Notes under the pieces: model-generated
What the model saw: only the letters and a program-made list of their open reading frames with translations
Told to the model about the DNA's origin: nothing
Database searches by the model: none
Assembly: GCA_021773565.1 (NCBI GenBank)
Contig: JAJFJZ010000009.1
Coordinates: 248,001-312,000, forward strand
Direction: 5' to 3'
Source of the DNA: Gammaproteobacteria bacterium
GTDB lineage: Bacteria; Pseudomonadota; Gammaproteobacteria; Pseudomonadales; Azotimanducaceae
Length of the DNA stretch: 64,000 bases
Made by a program: the position numbers and the translations under genes
In this document: piece by piece, positions 26,388 through 35,670 of the stretch
How positions within the stretch are numbered: the stretch's first letter is position 1
Layout of the letters: the number at the start of each line of letters is the position of its first letter

Positions 26388-27239
26388 TCAGTCTTTTTTC
26401 GAACGACCACGAAAATTATTCAGAAACTCCCGGTCAAGCATAGAACCATCCTGCGTCAATCGATAATGGGTGTGTGATAAATGGTGTGCGTTGAAGGCTA
26501 TTTTTTGAACGTTTTCGATACCCTGAGCCTGATAGGCTGCATTAATTGCATCCTTGGCGAGTTTTAAGGCAAAAGCCGGTTTATCTGCAATAGAGCGCGC
26601 AAAAGCCAGGGTCGCTTCTTCCAGTTCCTCGAGCGGCACAATTTTATTGATCATGCCTGCTTCCAGTCCTTCCTGTGCTGTGATCGGAGCGCCGGTCAGC
26701 AGAAACTCCTTGGCTTTGCGAATACCCAGCTCCCAGGCATGTACAAAGTACTCGACCCCGGGAATACCCATAAACATGGTATTGTCCTGAAAAGTTGCAT
26801 CTTCACTGGCAATGATAAAGTCCATTGGCCAGATCAGCATCAGGCCCCCTGCAATGGATTTTCCGTGAACCGAGGCAATGGTTGGTTTGGCCAGATCTCT
26901 CCAGCGCCGACAAAAGCCTTCGTAGATTTCCTTTTCGCGCGCATATGCCGCTTCTGCACCTTCCCAGTCGTCCGACGCCCAGCTACCTACAGTTTTTTCC
27001 GCTTTTAACGCTTCTCTTACCTTAGGCTCCCGCAGATCGTGGCCGGCAGAAAAATGTGGTCCTTTAGCCGCCAGTATTACAACCTTGATACTGGAATCCT
27101 GCATAGCCATGTCAAATGCATCATTGAGCTGATACAGCAGTTTGGTGTCCTGGGCATTACGCGCTTCAGGCCGATTGAGCCAGATTCTGGCAATGTGTGG
27201 TTCAGGTATTTCATAGATCAGGCTTTCAAATTCAGGCAT
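26388..27239 (-). CDS. Enoyl-CoA hydratase/isomerase family protein
   Basis: The 283-residue crotonase-family protein has IWLNRPEARNAQ, KGPHFSAGHDLREP (oxyanion segment), and PTIASVHGKSIAGGLMLIWPMDFIIASEDATF. It contains an insertion around residues 78-105 (KAEKTVGSWASDDWEGAEAAY) typical of one long enoyl-CoA hydratase subgroup seen in actinobacteria and proteobacteria. The substrate is unknown. It converges on the carboxylesterase gene. Confidence 0.9.
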   Translation of the reverse strand: MPEFESLIYEIPEPHIARIWLNRPEARNAQDTKLLYQLNDAFDMAMQDSSIKVVILAAKGPHFSAGHDLREPKVREALKAEKTVGSWASDDWEGAEAAYAREKEIYEGFCRRWRDLAKPTIASVHGKSIAGGLMLIWPMDFIIASEDATFQDNTMFMGIPGVEYFVHAWELGIRKAKEFLLTGAPITAQEGLEAGMINKIVPLEELEEATLAFARSIADKPAFALKLAKDAINAAYQAQGIENVQKIAFNAHHLSHTHYRLTQDGSMLDREFLNNFRGRSKKD

Positions 27240-27359
27240 TGTGCGTCTTCCTTAGACTTAGCTCACAAATATCGTACGGGATACTTCCACAGGGCTCAAC
27301 GTTGCAGCGATAGCTTAACTATTTGGAGAAAACAGCTTGTAAGTTTTTACACGGGAATT

Positions 27360-28829
27360 TTATTCAGAGTCTTCGAATTCGTCGGGGCCGGATTCCGTGT
27401 TAATCATTTCTGTAGTTTCTGCCTGAATACCAATTCTGTAAGTTGCAAACCCGGGCATAACGAGTTGGTTGAGCGCCATGCCCAGCACCAGACCATCGTA
27501 GGGTGATCTTATTTCCGACTGCTGATTGTTGATAGGGTCGGTTACTATGCCCAGCATATCGCCGATTTTAACTTTTTTACCCAGCTTGACCTGACTAAAC
27601 AATATACCGCTCTGATCGGCACGGATCCATTTTGCATGATAGAAAGTTGGTTTTGGCGGCCCTAACAGGCTGCGTTTTCGATACATACCCATGGTGTAGA
27701 GCAGGCTGTGAATGCCTTTCACTCCGTGGGCAACAGCGTCCTCCTGCAAACGCATGGGTTCTCCTGCTTCTAGGGTAACCGCAGGTATACCGGCATCTGT
27801 GGAGGCACGACGCAGCGTCCCAGGTCCGCCGTCGCTGTGTAGTATCACCGTCGCACCAAACCCGCGTGTTAGTTCTACCACTTGCGGGTTGTTTAAATCC
27901 GCTCGCAATTGAGGCATGTTTGTACGTCTGAACGATCCCGTGTGCAAGTCCACAAGTGCATTGCATTTTTGAATAATACCGCTAAATAGCGAGCTGGCGA
28001 TTCTGGAAGCCGAGCTGCCTCTGGGGTTGCCGGGAAAAAAACGATTCAGATCACGGCGATCAGGTAAGTAGCGCGATGTTTCGCGAAAAGCCTGCAGATT
28101 TACAATGGGCACTCCGATCACCGTACCGCTGAGTTTGCTGACTTTTAGTTTGCTGAACACTCGGCGAATTATCTCAATTCCGTTCAGTTCATCGCCGTGA
28201 ACGGCAGCGGTCAGGCAAAGTGTTTTGCCTGGCTTGTCGCCATGCATGACCAGTACAGGAGTGGCTACATTGCCACCCTCATAGGATTGGCTAGCGGTCC
28301 AATCGATTTGTTGGTAGGTGCCAGGTGGAACTATTTGGCCGAATAGCTCAAGGTCGATTCCGACATCGACATCGCTGGATACCTTAAGGGCGGTAAACTC
28401 ATTTTGATCTGGCGGGAACTTATTATCAAGTTCGGATTGAATTTCTTCGGTATTGCTGCTTGATGTGAGATGCACCAGATCATCTGATGCGCTTACTTCG
28501 ATTATGTCCTGAGGGAGAGCAGCTTCGGGCTCTGGTTGGCTGCTGGCAGCTGATGGCTCGGGCGTTTTAGGATGCTCAATACTGTTTTCGATTCCGCCAG
28601 CTTTCTCAGGTAGCGTAGCGGCCTCGAAGGCGATTGAAGACTGGGAAGGTATAACTTGATCCGACAATGTATTGGCTGAGGCATTGCTGATTTGTGTGCC
28701 TTGAACCGGGTTATGGTCCTGCCTTTTCAGCCCTGATTCAGAATTGGTCTGCGTCTCTGCAATGGTGGAACCACCAGGCTCAGCACACGAAAATAGCAGA
28801 CCTGCAAACAGCACAGGCAAGAATCTCAT
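27360..28829 (-). CDS. Succinylglutamate desuccinylase/aspartoacylase-family lipoprotein
   Basis: The ATG at 28829 gives a lipoprotein signal (MRFLPVLFAGLLFSC, lipid Cys15); the frame opens earlier at 28919 but that would hide it. Residues about 16-165 are a low-complexity Ser/Pro/Glu-rich linker. The AstE/AspA zinc-hydrolase domain follows, with TAAVHGDELNGIEI (zinc His and Glu), DRRDLNRFFPGNP, NALVDLHTGS (zinc His) and a C-terminal beta domain (SPYDGLVLGMALNQLVMPG). Cytoplasmic AstE/AspA deacylate N-acyl amino acids; a lipid-anchored periplasmic member implies another substrate, possibly a peptide or acylated compound. 489 residues. Confidence 0.87.
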   Translation of the reverse strand: MRFLPVLFAGLLFSCAEPGGSTIAETQTNSESGLKRQDHNPVQGTQISNASANTLSDQVIPSQSSIAFEAATLPEKAGGIENSIEHPKTPEPSAASSQPEPEAALPQDIIEVSASDDLVHLTSSSNTEEIQSELDNKFPPDQNEFTALKVSSDVDVGIDLELFGQIVPPGTYQQIDWTASQSYEGGNVATPVLVMHGDKPGKTLCLTAAVHGDELNGIEIIRRVFSKLKVSKLSGTVIGVPIVNLQAFRETSRYLPDRRDLNRFFPGNPRGSSASRIASSLFSGIIQKCNALVDLHTGSFRRTNMPQLRADLNNPQVVELTRGFGATVILHSDGGPGTLRRASTDAGIPAVTLEAGEPMRLQEDAVAHGVKGIHSLLYTMGMYRKRSLLGPPKPTFYHAKWIRADQSGILFSQVKLGKKVKIGDMLGIVTDPINNQQSEIRSPYDGLVLGMALNQLVMPGFATYRIGIQAETTEMINTESGPDEFEDSE

Positions 28830-29199
28830 GCTGGCTTCGCTGATAGTTTTGAGCACAGACGCGCAAGCGGAAATCCGCCTTAGCCTGATACATCCTGTAT
28901 GCCCTGACTGGTAATCCATTCCAGTAAATCCGATATTAAAGGCGTAAGCGTATGAAACTACACGATTTTGACTGTGCTTTCAGTAGGAATTTGTAAATGA
29001 GCTGTTAGCTATCGGAAAAGATTGTGATCTGCTTGGCGCTTTCCGGGGAATTTATGCTATCTGCTGACAATTCAACTGCAAGCCTGTGGCGGCTTGGAGT
29101 GGTTTTTGTCGATACGCAGCGTCGGCCTGCATCATCACAAAATTACATTTTATATTTCACTCCCCCAAGATGAATGTTTAAATAATTTGGGCAAATTTT
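28830..29199. other. 370-bp intergenic region
   Basis: This lies between the divergent aspartoacylase-like gene and the LLM pseudogene. I see no gene, strong palindrome or repeat. Confidence 0.4.
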
Positions 29200-29887
29200 A
29201 TGAATCTCGGCAAACTCGGCGTATGGTATTTTTTGGATGGAATACCTGCATCCCGGGCTGCGGAAGCTGCATAACGAATAGAATCGTTGGGTTACAGTGC
29301 TCTGTGGATACCGGAGGTGGTGGGACGACACCCATTTGTGCATGCATCCTGGTTGTTGGCCAATACCAAAACACTGGTCGTGGGCACGGGCATCGCGAAC
29401 ATTTATCACAGAGAACCCGGTGTCACGGTACAGGCCCAGAAAACGCTCGCGGAGCAGTCAGGTAATCGCTTTCTGCTGGGTTTGGGAGTTTCACATAAAC
29501 CTGTGGTGGAAGGTCTGCGCAAACTGGAATCTGGCAAGCCAGATTCTGGGACCGGACGCCAGGTTGTGTGTTGAACAGAAAGTTGTGCTTGAAGCTGATG
29601 CGAATGTGGCCAGAACGTCGGCCCGCATCAACGCACAAACTTACATGGCGTTATCCAATTACCGTAACAATTGGCTGCGCATGGGGCTTAACGAATCTGA
29701 TATCGACAATGGCGGCTCGGATAAATTTATTGATACAACCTTTGCCTGGGGATCTGTAGAGAAAATCAGGGAACGTATTGCAGAACATTTCGAGGCAGGC
29801 GCAACGCACGTTTGCATACAACCCGTGAAGCCAGCCGGGGCACCGGGTGAACTGGATTGGAATGCACTGGAAAAACTTGCGGAATAG
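29200..29887 (+). pseudogene. Decayed LLM-class (TIGR03620-like) oxidoreductase gene
   Basis: The reading frame starts at ATG 29200 (MNLGKLGVWYFLDGIPASRAAEAA) and meets TAA at 29272-29274, where the intact paralogue (58681-59553, minus strand) has CAA. After GLRKLESGKP the sequence jumps directly to the ILGP segment in another frame, through a deletion of 185 bp relative to the paralogue. The rest, through DWNALEKLAE, continues to 29887. The missing part includes the EAPKTVIAALGPRMLELA region. With a stop and a frameshift the gene cannot make a full enzyme. Confidence 0.9.
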
Positions 29888-29985
29888 GGCAGGGCATCCA
29901 TTTTTTTCGGAACTGGACGAGAAGATTGGGGTCAAAAAGTCGCTGCTGATTAGTTCCTGCGGTGTGCCTTAGACAAGAGAGATAC

Positions 29986-30747
29986 ATGGACAGAAGAAAA
30001 TTTCTGGCTTATTCATCCGCGGGATTGCTGGCCAGTGGCCTCGCTCGCGCCGCATCGGCTGCCGCCAGGCCGATTGTTCCCGGGCAACAGTTTGCCAGTA
30101 CTGCAGAGGGCAACAACGGATTGATCGGTTGGGATGAATTTATCAATCGCGCGGTGGCAGGTACAAAGATGCTCAAGGAAGATCGTTCGCAGAGTGGACA
30201 GGATGCTTACCTGTACACCATCGGTGCTCTCGCTTCACGCTTGGGGGAATTACCGGACGTAGCACCTCGAGATTTTGGTGGACTGGATCCGGCGTACGAA
30301 CTGAATATGATTTTTCGTGACGCTGGCGCGCCGTTTATTGTTCTTTATTGGACAATGGAGCCCGGTGCGATATTTCCTGCTCACTGTCATCCCGGTGCCA
30401 ACGTGTGCACTTTGTGCACCAGCGGTCGCGCAATTATTCGTAATTTCGAAACCGTCGGGAGTGCACCACGGTGTTGGGAAAGCACTGAGGATGAATTTGG
30501 TGTCATCGAGTCGAGGCGTGAAGTTTTAAGACCGGGCGTTATCAACACCATTACGGAGTTTCGCAACAACATTCATCGTTTTGAGGCTGGTCCAAAGGGC
30601 GTTGCTGGCATCGACATTACCACCGGCTATGATGAGCAGCCAAAACCATTCTCGTTTCTCAAGATTGTTAATGAAGTAACCAATCCCAATGGCGAAACGA
30701 ACTACACGGGTCGTTGGGTAGGCAAGGATATTAAGCAAGCTGTCTAA
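29986..30747 (+). CDS. Tat-exported cupin protein, cysteine/cysteamine-dioxygenase-like
   Basis: The start at 29986 (AGAGAG upstream) gives a Tat signal, MDRRKFLAYSSAGLLASGLARA. The 253-residue protein has a cupin core with the metal motif MEPGAIFPAHCHPGANVCTLCTSG (about 127-150) and a later HRF in NNIHRFEAGP. The pattern 'PxHxHPGxxV..L..G' and 'NIHxF' recalls the PCO/ADO thiol dioxygenase family, which oxidises N-terminal Cys or cysteamine. The match is from memory and moderate. It is exported, unlike those enzymes. It lies downstream of the dead LLM gene. Confidence 0.75.
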   Translation: MDRRKFLAYSSAGLLASGLARAASAAARPIVPGQQFASTAEGNNGLIGWDEFINRAVAGTKMLKEDRSQSGQDAYLYTIGALASRLGELPDVAPRDFGGLDPAYELNMIFRDAGAPFIVLYWTMEPGAIFPAHCHPGANVCTLCTSGRAIIRNFETVGSAPRCWESTEDEFGVIESRREVLRPGVINTITEFRNNIHRFEAGPKGVAGIDITTGYDEQPKPFSFLKIVNEVTNPNGETNYTGRWVGKDIKQAV

Positions 30748-30795
30748 CAGCTTCAGAAGCAAACCAGTCTGGAAATCCTCTGAGCGTCAAAAGCG

Positions 30796-31110
30796 CTAAA
30801 TGCCCAGGTTCTCGAACTTTCTTACGCTCATGCTTTGCACGCCACCATCCAGCAGCGGATCCAGTAAATCTGCCAGTCCGGATTCCATCCGCCAGTTAAA
30901 ATAGCGGTCATAATGATCAAAGGATTCCCAATCCTGGATAGCAGTGAATGTTGAAGTTGCTTCCTCGAAGTAAACGTTGATACCAATACAGCCTTCAAAA
31001 GCTCGTGTATCTCCCAGTGCAGATTCAAATGCAGCCTTTACCTCTGCTACCTTATCTTTTCGTGCAGGAAATTCTGCAATAACCAAATTTTTCACAAGTC
31101 GTTTCTCCAA
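30796..31110 (-). CDS. Antibiotic biosynthesis monooxygenase (ABM) domain protein
   Basis: This 104-residue protein is a single ferredoxin-like ABM domain (KNLVIAEFPARKDKVAEVKAAFESALGDTRAFEGCIGINVYFEEATSTFTAIQDWESFDHYDRYFNWR). ABM proteins are cofactor-free monooxygenases, haem-degrading enzymes or accessory factors; none of the specific catalytic residues can be assigned here. It follows the TauD-like gene in the same direction, 91 bp away, and may share its transcript. Confidence 0.8.
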   Translation of the reverse strand: MEKRLVKNLVIAEFPARKDKVAEVKAAFESALGDTRAFEGCIGINVYFEEATSTFTAIQDWESFDHYDRYFNWRMESGLADLLDPLLDGGVQSMSVRKFENLGI

Positions 31111-31201
31111 GAATAGCCCTGAATAGTAACATGGTTATTTGGCTGTTTGGCTGGGTATCGATGCGTCTGGAATTGTCTTTTTCCTGGTGTGTAATCGACC
31201 A

Positions 31202-32122
31202 TTAAACAGTAAGCGGCGATTCATTTGAGGTGCTTGGGTTGAACGCCACAGCGCGCTCATCTCGATAAGTGGGCGCTAATTCAGTTTCTTCATCGCCGGA
31301 GATACGGGTGCCGCGCAACATGCGTGGATATTTGGTATCAAACGGGCAGGCTCTGTGCATCAGGCACCGATTATCCCACACAACGATATCGCCGACTTGC
31401 CATTTGTGACGATATACCCTGGGAGGTTGGCAGGCATCAGCTAACAGATTCTTTAAGAGTCTGGCCGATTCGTCCAGGCTCAAGCCGGGAATACCGTAGG
31501 CGTGACGACCGGTATAAATGGACTTTCGACCTGTTTCAGGATGGGTTTTAACAATCGGGCGCAGTGGAGCGCCTTTGTCGTGCAAGCCGTAGAAGTTATC
31601 GGTTTCGTGCTTAAACCCTGCCTGTTCCTGAGAATAGTACAGGGAGTGATACGCAGACATCCCTTCAAGCTGGTTCTGCATCTCCGGGTCGAGCGCATCC
31701 CACGCGGCACGCATGTCCGCGAATTCAGTTTCTCCGCCTGCAGGTGGTAGTACGTGAGCCGAAAGCATCGCGACTTTCGATGCTATTGGCATATAGGTGC
31801 TGTCGGTATGCCAGCCCTCATTGCCTTTTAGTATCTGGTATTGGTACTCGTGAGGTTGGGCGACGCTACCATCGGGTTTCTGGTTAGAGATTGGAACTGT
31901 CGGGCCAGTTTGTCTGGGAGAGAGCCTTTCGGCTTCGCCAAATAGCTGTGCAAATTCGCCTTGTGCGGCCTTATCCAAATGTTGAGCGGGAAAAATGAGG
32001 ACGCCGTAAGTGAGAAACGCGCTATAAACTGCCTGCCATGTAGTGTCGTCAAGATTGGCCAGATCGACGTCCGTAACGATCGCACCCAGTGTTGCGTCGA
32101 CAGGCGTAACTGAAATAGTCAT
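31202..32122 (-). CDS. TauD/TfdA-family 2-oxoglutarate dioxygenase
   Basis: The 306-residue protein has the Fe(II) facial triad H105-x-D107 (GWHTDSTYMP) and His256 (NRCLMHRACPFD), with the Arg in MLRGTRI for 2-oxoglutarate. The layout LTYGVLIFPAQHLD near the N terminus is typical of TfdA/AtsK-like enzymes. They hydroxylate sulfonates, sulfate esters or phenoxyacids; a sulfonate or sulfate transporter would be expected for taurine use and is absent, so the substrate is open. Confidence 0.92.
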   Translation of the reverse strand: MTISVTPVDATLGAIVTDVDLANLDDTTWQAVYSAFLTYGVLIFPAQHLDKAAQGEFAQLFGEAERLSPRQTGPTVPISNQKPDGSVAQPHEYQYQILKGNEGWHTDSTYMPIASKVAMLSAHVLPPAGGETEFADMRAAWDALDPEMQNQLEGMSAYHSLYYSQEQAGFKHETDNFYGLHDKGAPLRPIVKTHPETGRKSIYTGRHAYGIPGLSLDESARLLKNLLADACQPPRVYRHKWQVGDIVVWDNRCLMHRACPFDTKYPRMLRGTRISGDEETELAPTYRDERAVAFNPSTSNESPLTV

Positions 32123-32345
32123 AGGATTCCTCCCGCTCTCGTTGTTATGCGCGATTTTACGCGCCTAAACGGTACATGCCAAATCCAGGCAAGTCCCCTA
32201 TCAGTGTCCCTGTGAGCTGTTTGGCCGGGTAACGAGGTATCGAGAGTTTTAATCAACCGGTGGTCTATTTACCAATACTCTCCAGTTCGCCATTCAATGT
32301 ACTGCAACTTACTCTGCAAAAGTGGTCTAATTGGTTAACTTCTTT

Positions 32346-33065
32346 ATGGCGAGCATATTATTGCAGTCCCCGGTACTCAAACCCCGATCTGTAATCAGGT
32401 TAGAGGGATTACAGCGTCGTTATCAAATGGGCGCTCAATTTATCGATGCGCTACATTGCGTTGACCTCGAAATTCAGAAAAACGAGTATGTTGCCATAAT
32501 GGGGCAGTCAGGCTCTGGCAAGTCGACATTAATGAACATCATAGGCTGCCTTGATCATCCCACTGCCGGTGAGTACTGGCTTCACGATGAGCGAGTATCG
32601 AGGATGAATGATAAACAGCTTGCGCGTACTCGAAATATGGCCATAGGTTTCGTTTTTCAAACTTTTAACCTGCTACCACGTATGACCGCTTTTGCGAATG
32701 TTGAAGTGCCCCTTATCTATAGTGGCCTGAATAGAAAGGAACGGCTTGGGCGCACGAATATTGCGCTGGAAACAGTTGGTTTGAAGGATCGTATGCAACA
32801 TCGTCCATCGGAATTGTCCGGTGGGCAACGACAACGAGTTGCCATTGCCCGTGCGCTGGTAACCAATCCGAGTATATTGCTCGCCGATGAACCAACGGGA
32901 AATCTGGATTCGGCTACAGGTTTGGAAATTATGGGCCTCTTTGACAAACTGCATAGTCTGGGCAACACGCTCATCGTTGTAACGCATGAGCAGCACATTG
33001 CAGATCACGCGCAACGCACCGTTCGATTGAGCGATGGCGACGTTATTGAAGACACTAGATTATGA
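32346..33065 (+). CDS. ABC transporter ATP-binding protein, MacB/LolD type
   Basis: The 239-residue ATPase has Walker [10 protein letters not shown], the Q-loop [24 protein letters not shown] typical of MacB/LolD-type transporters, signature [15 protein letters not shown], Walker [13 protein letters not shown] and switch His [10 protein letters not shown] chose the ATG at 32346; a TTG at 32331 is in frame. It overlaps the next gene by ATGA at 33062-33065. With the two genes that follow it forms a complete exporter of the MacAB type, with the ATPase and the permease as separate proteins. Confidence 0.94.
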   Translation: MASILLQSPVLKPRSVIRLEGLQRRYQMGAQFIDALHCVDLEIQKNEYVAIMGQSGSGKSTLMNIIGCLDHPTAGEYWLHDERVSRMNDKQLARTRNMAIGFVFQTFNLLPRMTAFANVEVPLIYSGLNRKERLGRTNIALETVGLKDRMQHRPSELSGGQRQRVAIARALVTNPSILLADEPTGNLDSATGLEIMGLFDKLHSLGNTLIVVTHEQHIADHAQRTVRLSDGDVIEDTRL

Positions 33066-34360
33066 GGCCAGCTATTTTGGTAACACTACTTGTAACTGCG
33101 CTTTTTCTTTCCGCCTGCGCGGAAGAACAAGCGGTTGGACCGGTTTATGATACGGCCGCAGTGGAGCGTCGTACGATTGAGGTTTCTGTTAGTTCAGCCG
33201 GAATAGTCGAACCATTGGCAACTGTCGAGGTGAAATCCAAAGCTTCTGGCGAAGTACTAGATCTGTTTGTTGAAATCGGAGACACGGTTAAGCAAGGTGA
33301 ACTGATGGTCACCATTGACCCTCGCACCGTTCGTAACCGGCTTAACCAATCACAGGCCGAACTCAAGGCCGCGTTGTCCCGGCGCGAAATTGCAGAAACA
33401 CAAAAATCTCGCGTCCAGTCACTGGTAAATAAAGGTACATTAACGCAGTCAGATTTGGAGCAAGCAAACCTGGAGTTCGCTAACTCTGAAGCGCAAGTGG
33501 TCAAATCACGAGTTAGCGTCGAGAATGATCAGATTGCCGTAGATGACACTGATATACGTGCCCCGATATCCGGAACGGTAATTTTTAAGCCCGTTGAGAA
33601 GGGCCAGGTAATTACCTCCCCAACCCAGGATTTTTCGGGTGGAACCATGCTGATGCAGATGGCAGATTTAAGTGCGGTACAGATTCGATCGCTGGTTGAC
33701 GAAACTGACATCGGCAAAATCAAACCCGGAATGGTGGCCAGTGTTACCGTGGCAGCCTATCCCAATCGTCCGTTCAAGGGTGATGTTCTCAAAATTGAAC
33801 CGCAGGCGGTTGTAGAACAAAATGTCACCATGTTTGCGGTTTTGATTTCCATTCAAAATCCTGATGGTCTGCTGTTGCCTGGAATGAATGCCGACGTGGA
33901 TATTTCTGTCGCCAGGAGCACCAATGCCCTTTCCATTCCGGTTATGGCGCTTCGGACTCATCGTGATCTGGCCTCCACCGCCGGGATTCTTGGTCGACCA
34001 GAAACCGATATCAGAAACTCACTTGGCTTGTTGGAGACAAAATCTACGAATGCAGGGGCGAAATCTAATGCGAAGCGACATCGGCCAGGTCGTGGTGATG
34101 GTGGGGGACCAGCCTCGAATTCGAAACCGAAATCGGATTATCGATTTGGCGGGGCGTTTTGGGTTGTGCTTGATACTCAGGCGCAAGAAGTCCGGCACGT
34201 AACCACAGGGGTGACGGATCTGAATCGTGTCGAGATTGTACGCGGGCTTGAAGAATCTGACCGTGTTCTGGTACTGCCGAGTAGCCACTTGATTGAAACG
34301 CAGCAAGCCTTGCAAAATTTCATTGAACGCAGGAACCGGGGCGTTCCAGGAATAAACTAG
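33062..34360 (+). CDS. Periplasmic adaptor (membrane fusion) lipoprotein, MacA/HlyD family
   Basis: The 432-residue protein has a lipoprotein signal (LFLSAC, Cys19), a biotinyl-lipoyl-like domain ([25 protein letters not shown]), a coiled-coil hairpin (about 95-155), the second lipoyl half ([24 protein letters not shown]), and beta-barrel and membrane-proximal parts. An unusual hydrophilic, Lys/Arg/Gly-rich insert (about residues 318-360) interrupts the C-terminal region. It links the ABC permease to an outer-membrane channel, which is not encoded here. Confidence 0.92.
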   Translation: MRPAILVTLLVTALFLSACAEEQAVGPVYDTAAVERRTIEVSVSSAGIVEPLATVEVKSKASGEVLDLFVEIGDTVKQGELMVTIDPRTVRNRLNQSQAELKAALSRREIAETQKSRVQSLVNKGTLTQSDLEQANLEFANSEAQVVKSRVSVENDQIAVDDTDIRAPISGTVIFKPVEKGQVITSPTQDFSGGTMLMQMADLSAVQIRSLVDETDIGKIKPGMVASVTVAAYPNRPFKGDVLKIEPQAVVEQNVTMFAVLISIQNPDGLLLPGMNADVDISVARSTNALSIPVMALRTHRDLASTAGILGRPETDIRNSLGLLETKSTNAGAKSNAKRHRPGRGDGGGPASNSKPKSDYRFGGAFWVVLDTQAQEVRHVTTGVTDLNRVEIVRGLEESDRVLVLPSSHLIETQQALQNFIERRNRGVPGIN

Positions 34361-34364
34361 AACG

Positions 34365-35573
34365 ATGTTGATTGTAGAAACTATTCGAATGTCACTCAAT
34401 TCCATTCAAGCCAACCTGTTTCGAGCACTCCTAACGATGCTTGGAATCATCATCGGCGTGGCTGCAGTGATTACAATGGTGGCTTTGGGTACGGGAGCGC
34501 AGAGAGCCATCGATGCACAAATGGCTGCCCTGGGCGACGACATTCTGTCCATTCAATCTTCATCGCGGTTCAGTAGGGGTGTAACACATGACAGCCAAAC
34601 TTTAACTACAGACGATGCCAAAGCGTTAGCGATAGAACCCGTGCATTTATCTGATGTTGTACCGGAAATAGGCGGACGATTACAAGTGAAGTATGGCAAC
34701 AAAAACTTTAACCTGTCAGTTGTCGGTACGACGCCTAACTATCCACTCGTGCACGGCTTTAAGCTTGCGCACGGTGAATTTCTATCTGCAGCGGAAGAGG
34801 CGTCACGAACGCGCGCTGTCGTTCTCGGTTCTGAAATTCCGGAAATGATGGAGGTTGATGCAGCCGCGCTTATCGGACAGACACTACAGATTAGATCCAT
34901 TTCGTTCGAGATCATCGGCATATACGAATCGAAAGGTGGGTCTGGATGGCGAAACCCTGATGACGATTTATATATTCCATTATCAACTTCACAATTCAGG
35001 GTGACCGGTAACGAGTTTGTAGGGACGATTAGCGCCAGGGTTAGTGATTCGTCCACGATTCCACTGGCAATGCTCGAAATCGAACGCGTATTGCGACGTG
35101 AGCATGGAATTTTACCTGGCAAGGATAACGATTTTTCCATAATGAACCGAAAACAATTTGCGGAGTCGCGTGCAGAAGCAACGCAAGTATTCAAATATCT
35201 GCTTGCTGGTATTGCGGGTGTTAGTCTGGTGGTCGGCGGTATCGGTATCATGAACATCATGTTGGTTACTGTTACAGAGCGAACGCGTGAAATCGGTGTA
35301 CGCAAAGCATTGGGTGCCACCAGGGGCAATATACTGCTGCAGTTTCTGGTCGAGTCGACGATTCTCTGTCTGCTTGGAGGATTGCTGGGCCTTGCCCTCG
35401 GGGCGAGTGTGTCGGCATTGCTGGCAAAATATGCAGGTTGGCAGACCGTGGTTACCTCCAGTTCTGCCATGATAGCATTTGGTTTTAGTGCTGCGGTTGG
35501 GATGGTATTTGGTATCTGGCCTGCGAAACGCGCGGCAGCTCTGGATCCAATAGAAGCGCTACGTTACGATTAG
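34365..35573 (+). CDS. ABC transporter permease, MacB/FtsX family
   Basis: The 402-residue protein has an N-terminal helix (about 16-45, MSLNSIQANLFRALLTMLGIIIGVAAVITM), a periplasmic MacB_PCD domain (about 50-270), then three helices: GIAGVSLVVGGIGIMNIMLVTVTERTREIGVRKALGA, the FLVESTILCLLGGLLGLALG region, and a final one near 370-390. TEREREIG-type and KRAAALDPIEALRY motifs are standard. It starts 4 bp after the adaptor gene. The operon should export a macrolide, lipid, peptide or similar compound. Confidence 0.93.
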   Translation: MLIVETIRMSLNSIQANLFRALLTMLGIIIGVAAVITMVALGTGAQRAIDAQMAALGDDILSIQSSSRFSRGVTHDSQTLTTDDAKALAIEPVHLSDVVPEIGGRLQVKYGNKNFNLSVVGTTPNYPLVHGFKLAHGEFLSAAEEASRTRAVVLGSEIPEMMEVDAAALIGQTLQIRSISFEIIGIYESKGGSGWRNPDDDLYIPLSTSQFRVTGNEFVGTISARVSDSSTIPLAMLEIERVLRREHGILPGKDNDFSIMNRKQFAESRAEATQVFKYLLAGIAGVSLVVGGIGIMNIMLVTVTERTREIGVRKALGATRGNILLQFLVESTILCLLGGLLGLALGASVSALLAKYAGWQTVVTSSSAMIAFGFSAAVGMVFGIWPAKRAAALDPIEALRYD

Positions 35574-35670
35574 AAAAAACTGTATTGTCCAGATTGCTAT
35601 TTACGTAACCTATATTCCATTGCCAAACCTAAAGCATTAATACCCACCGCACACCGACGAGGATGAATTA

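Noticed and set aside
27039-27506. 155-residue plus-strand frame
   Set aside because: It overlaps the enoyl-CoA hydratase and the aspartoacylase-like genes in antisense; no family features.
29568-29887. 3' part of the LLM pseudogene as a separate gene
   Set aside because: It is the frame-shifted remainder of the dead gene and lacks an own start and the N-terminal barrel.
34739-35470. 243-residue frame antisense to the ABC permease
   Set aside because: Its length arises from permease codon bias; composition is Ser/Arg-rich with no domain.
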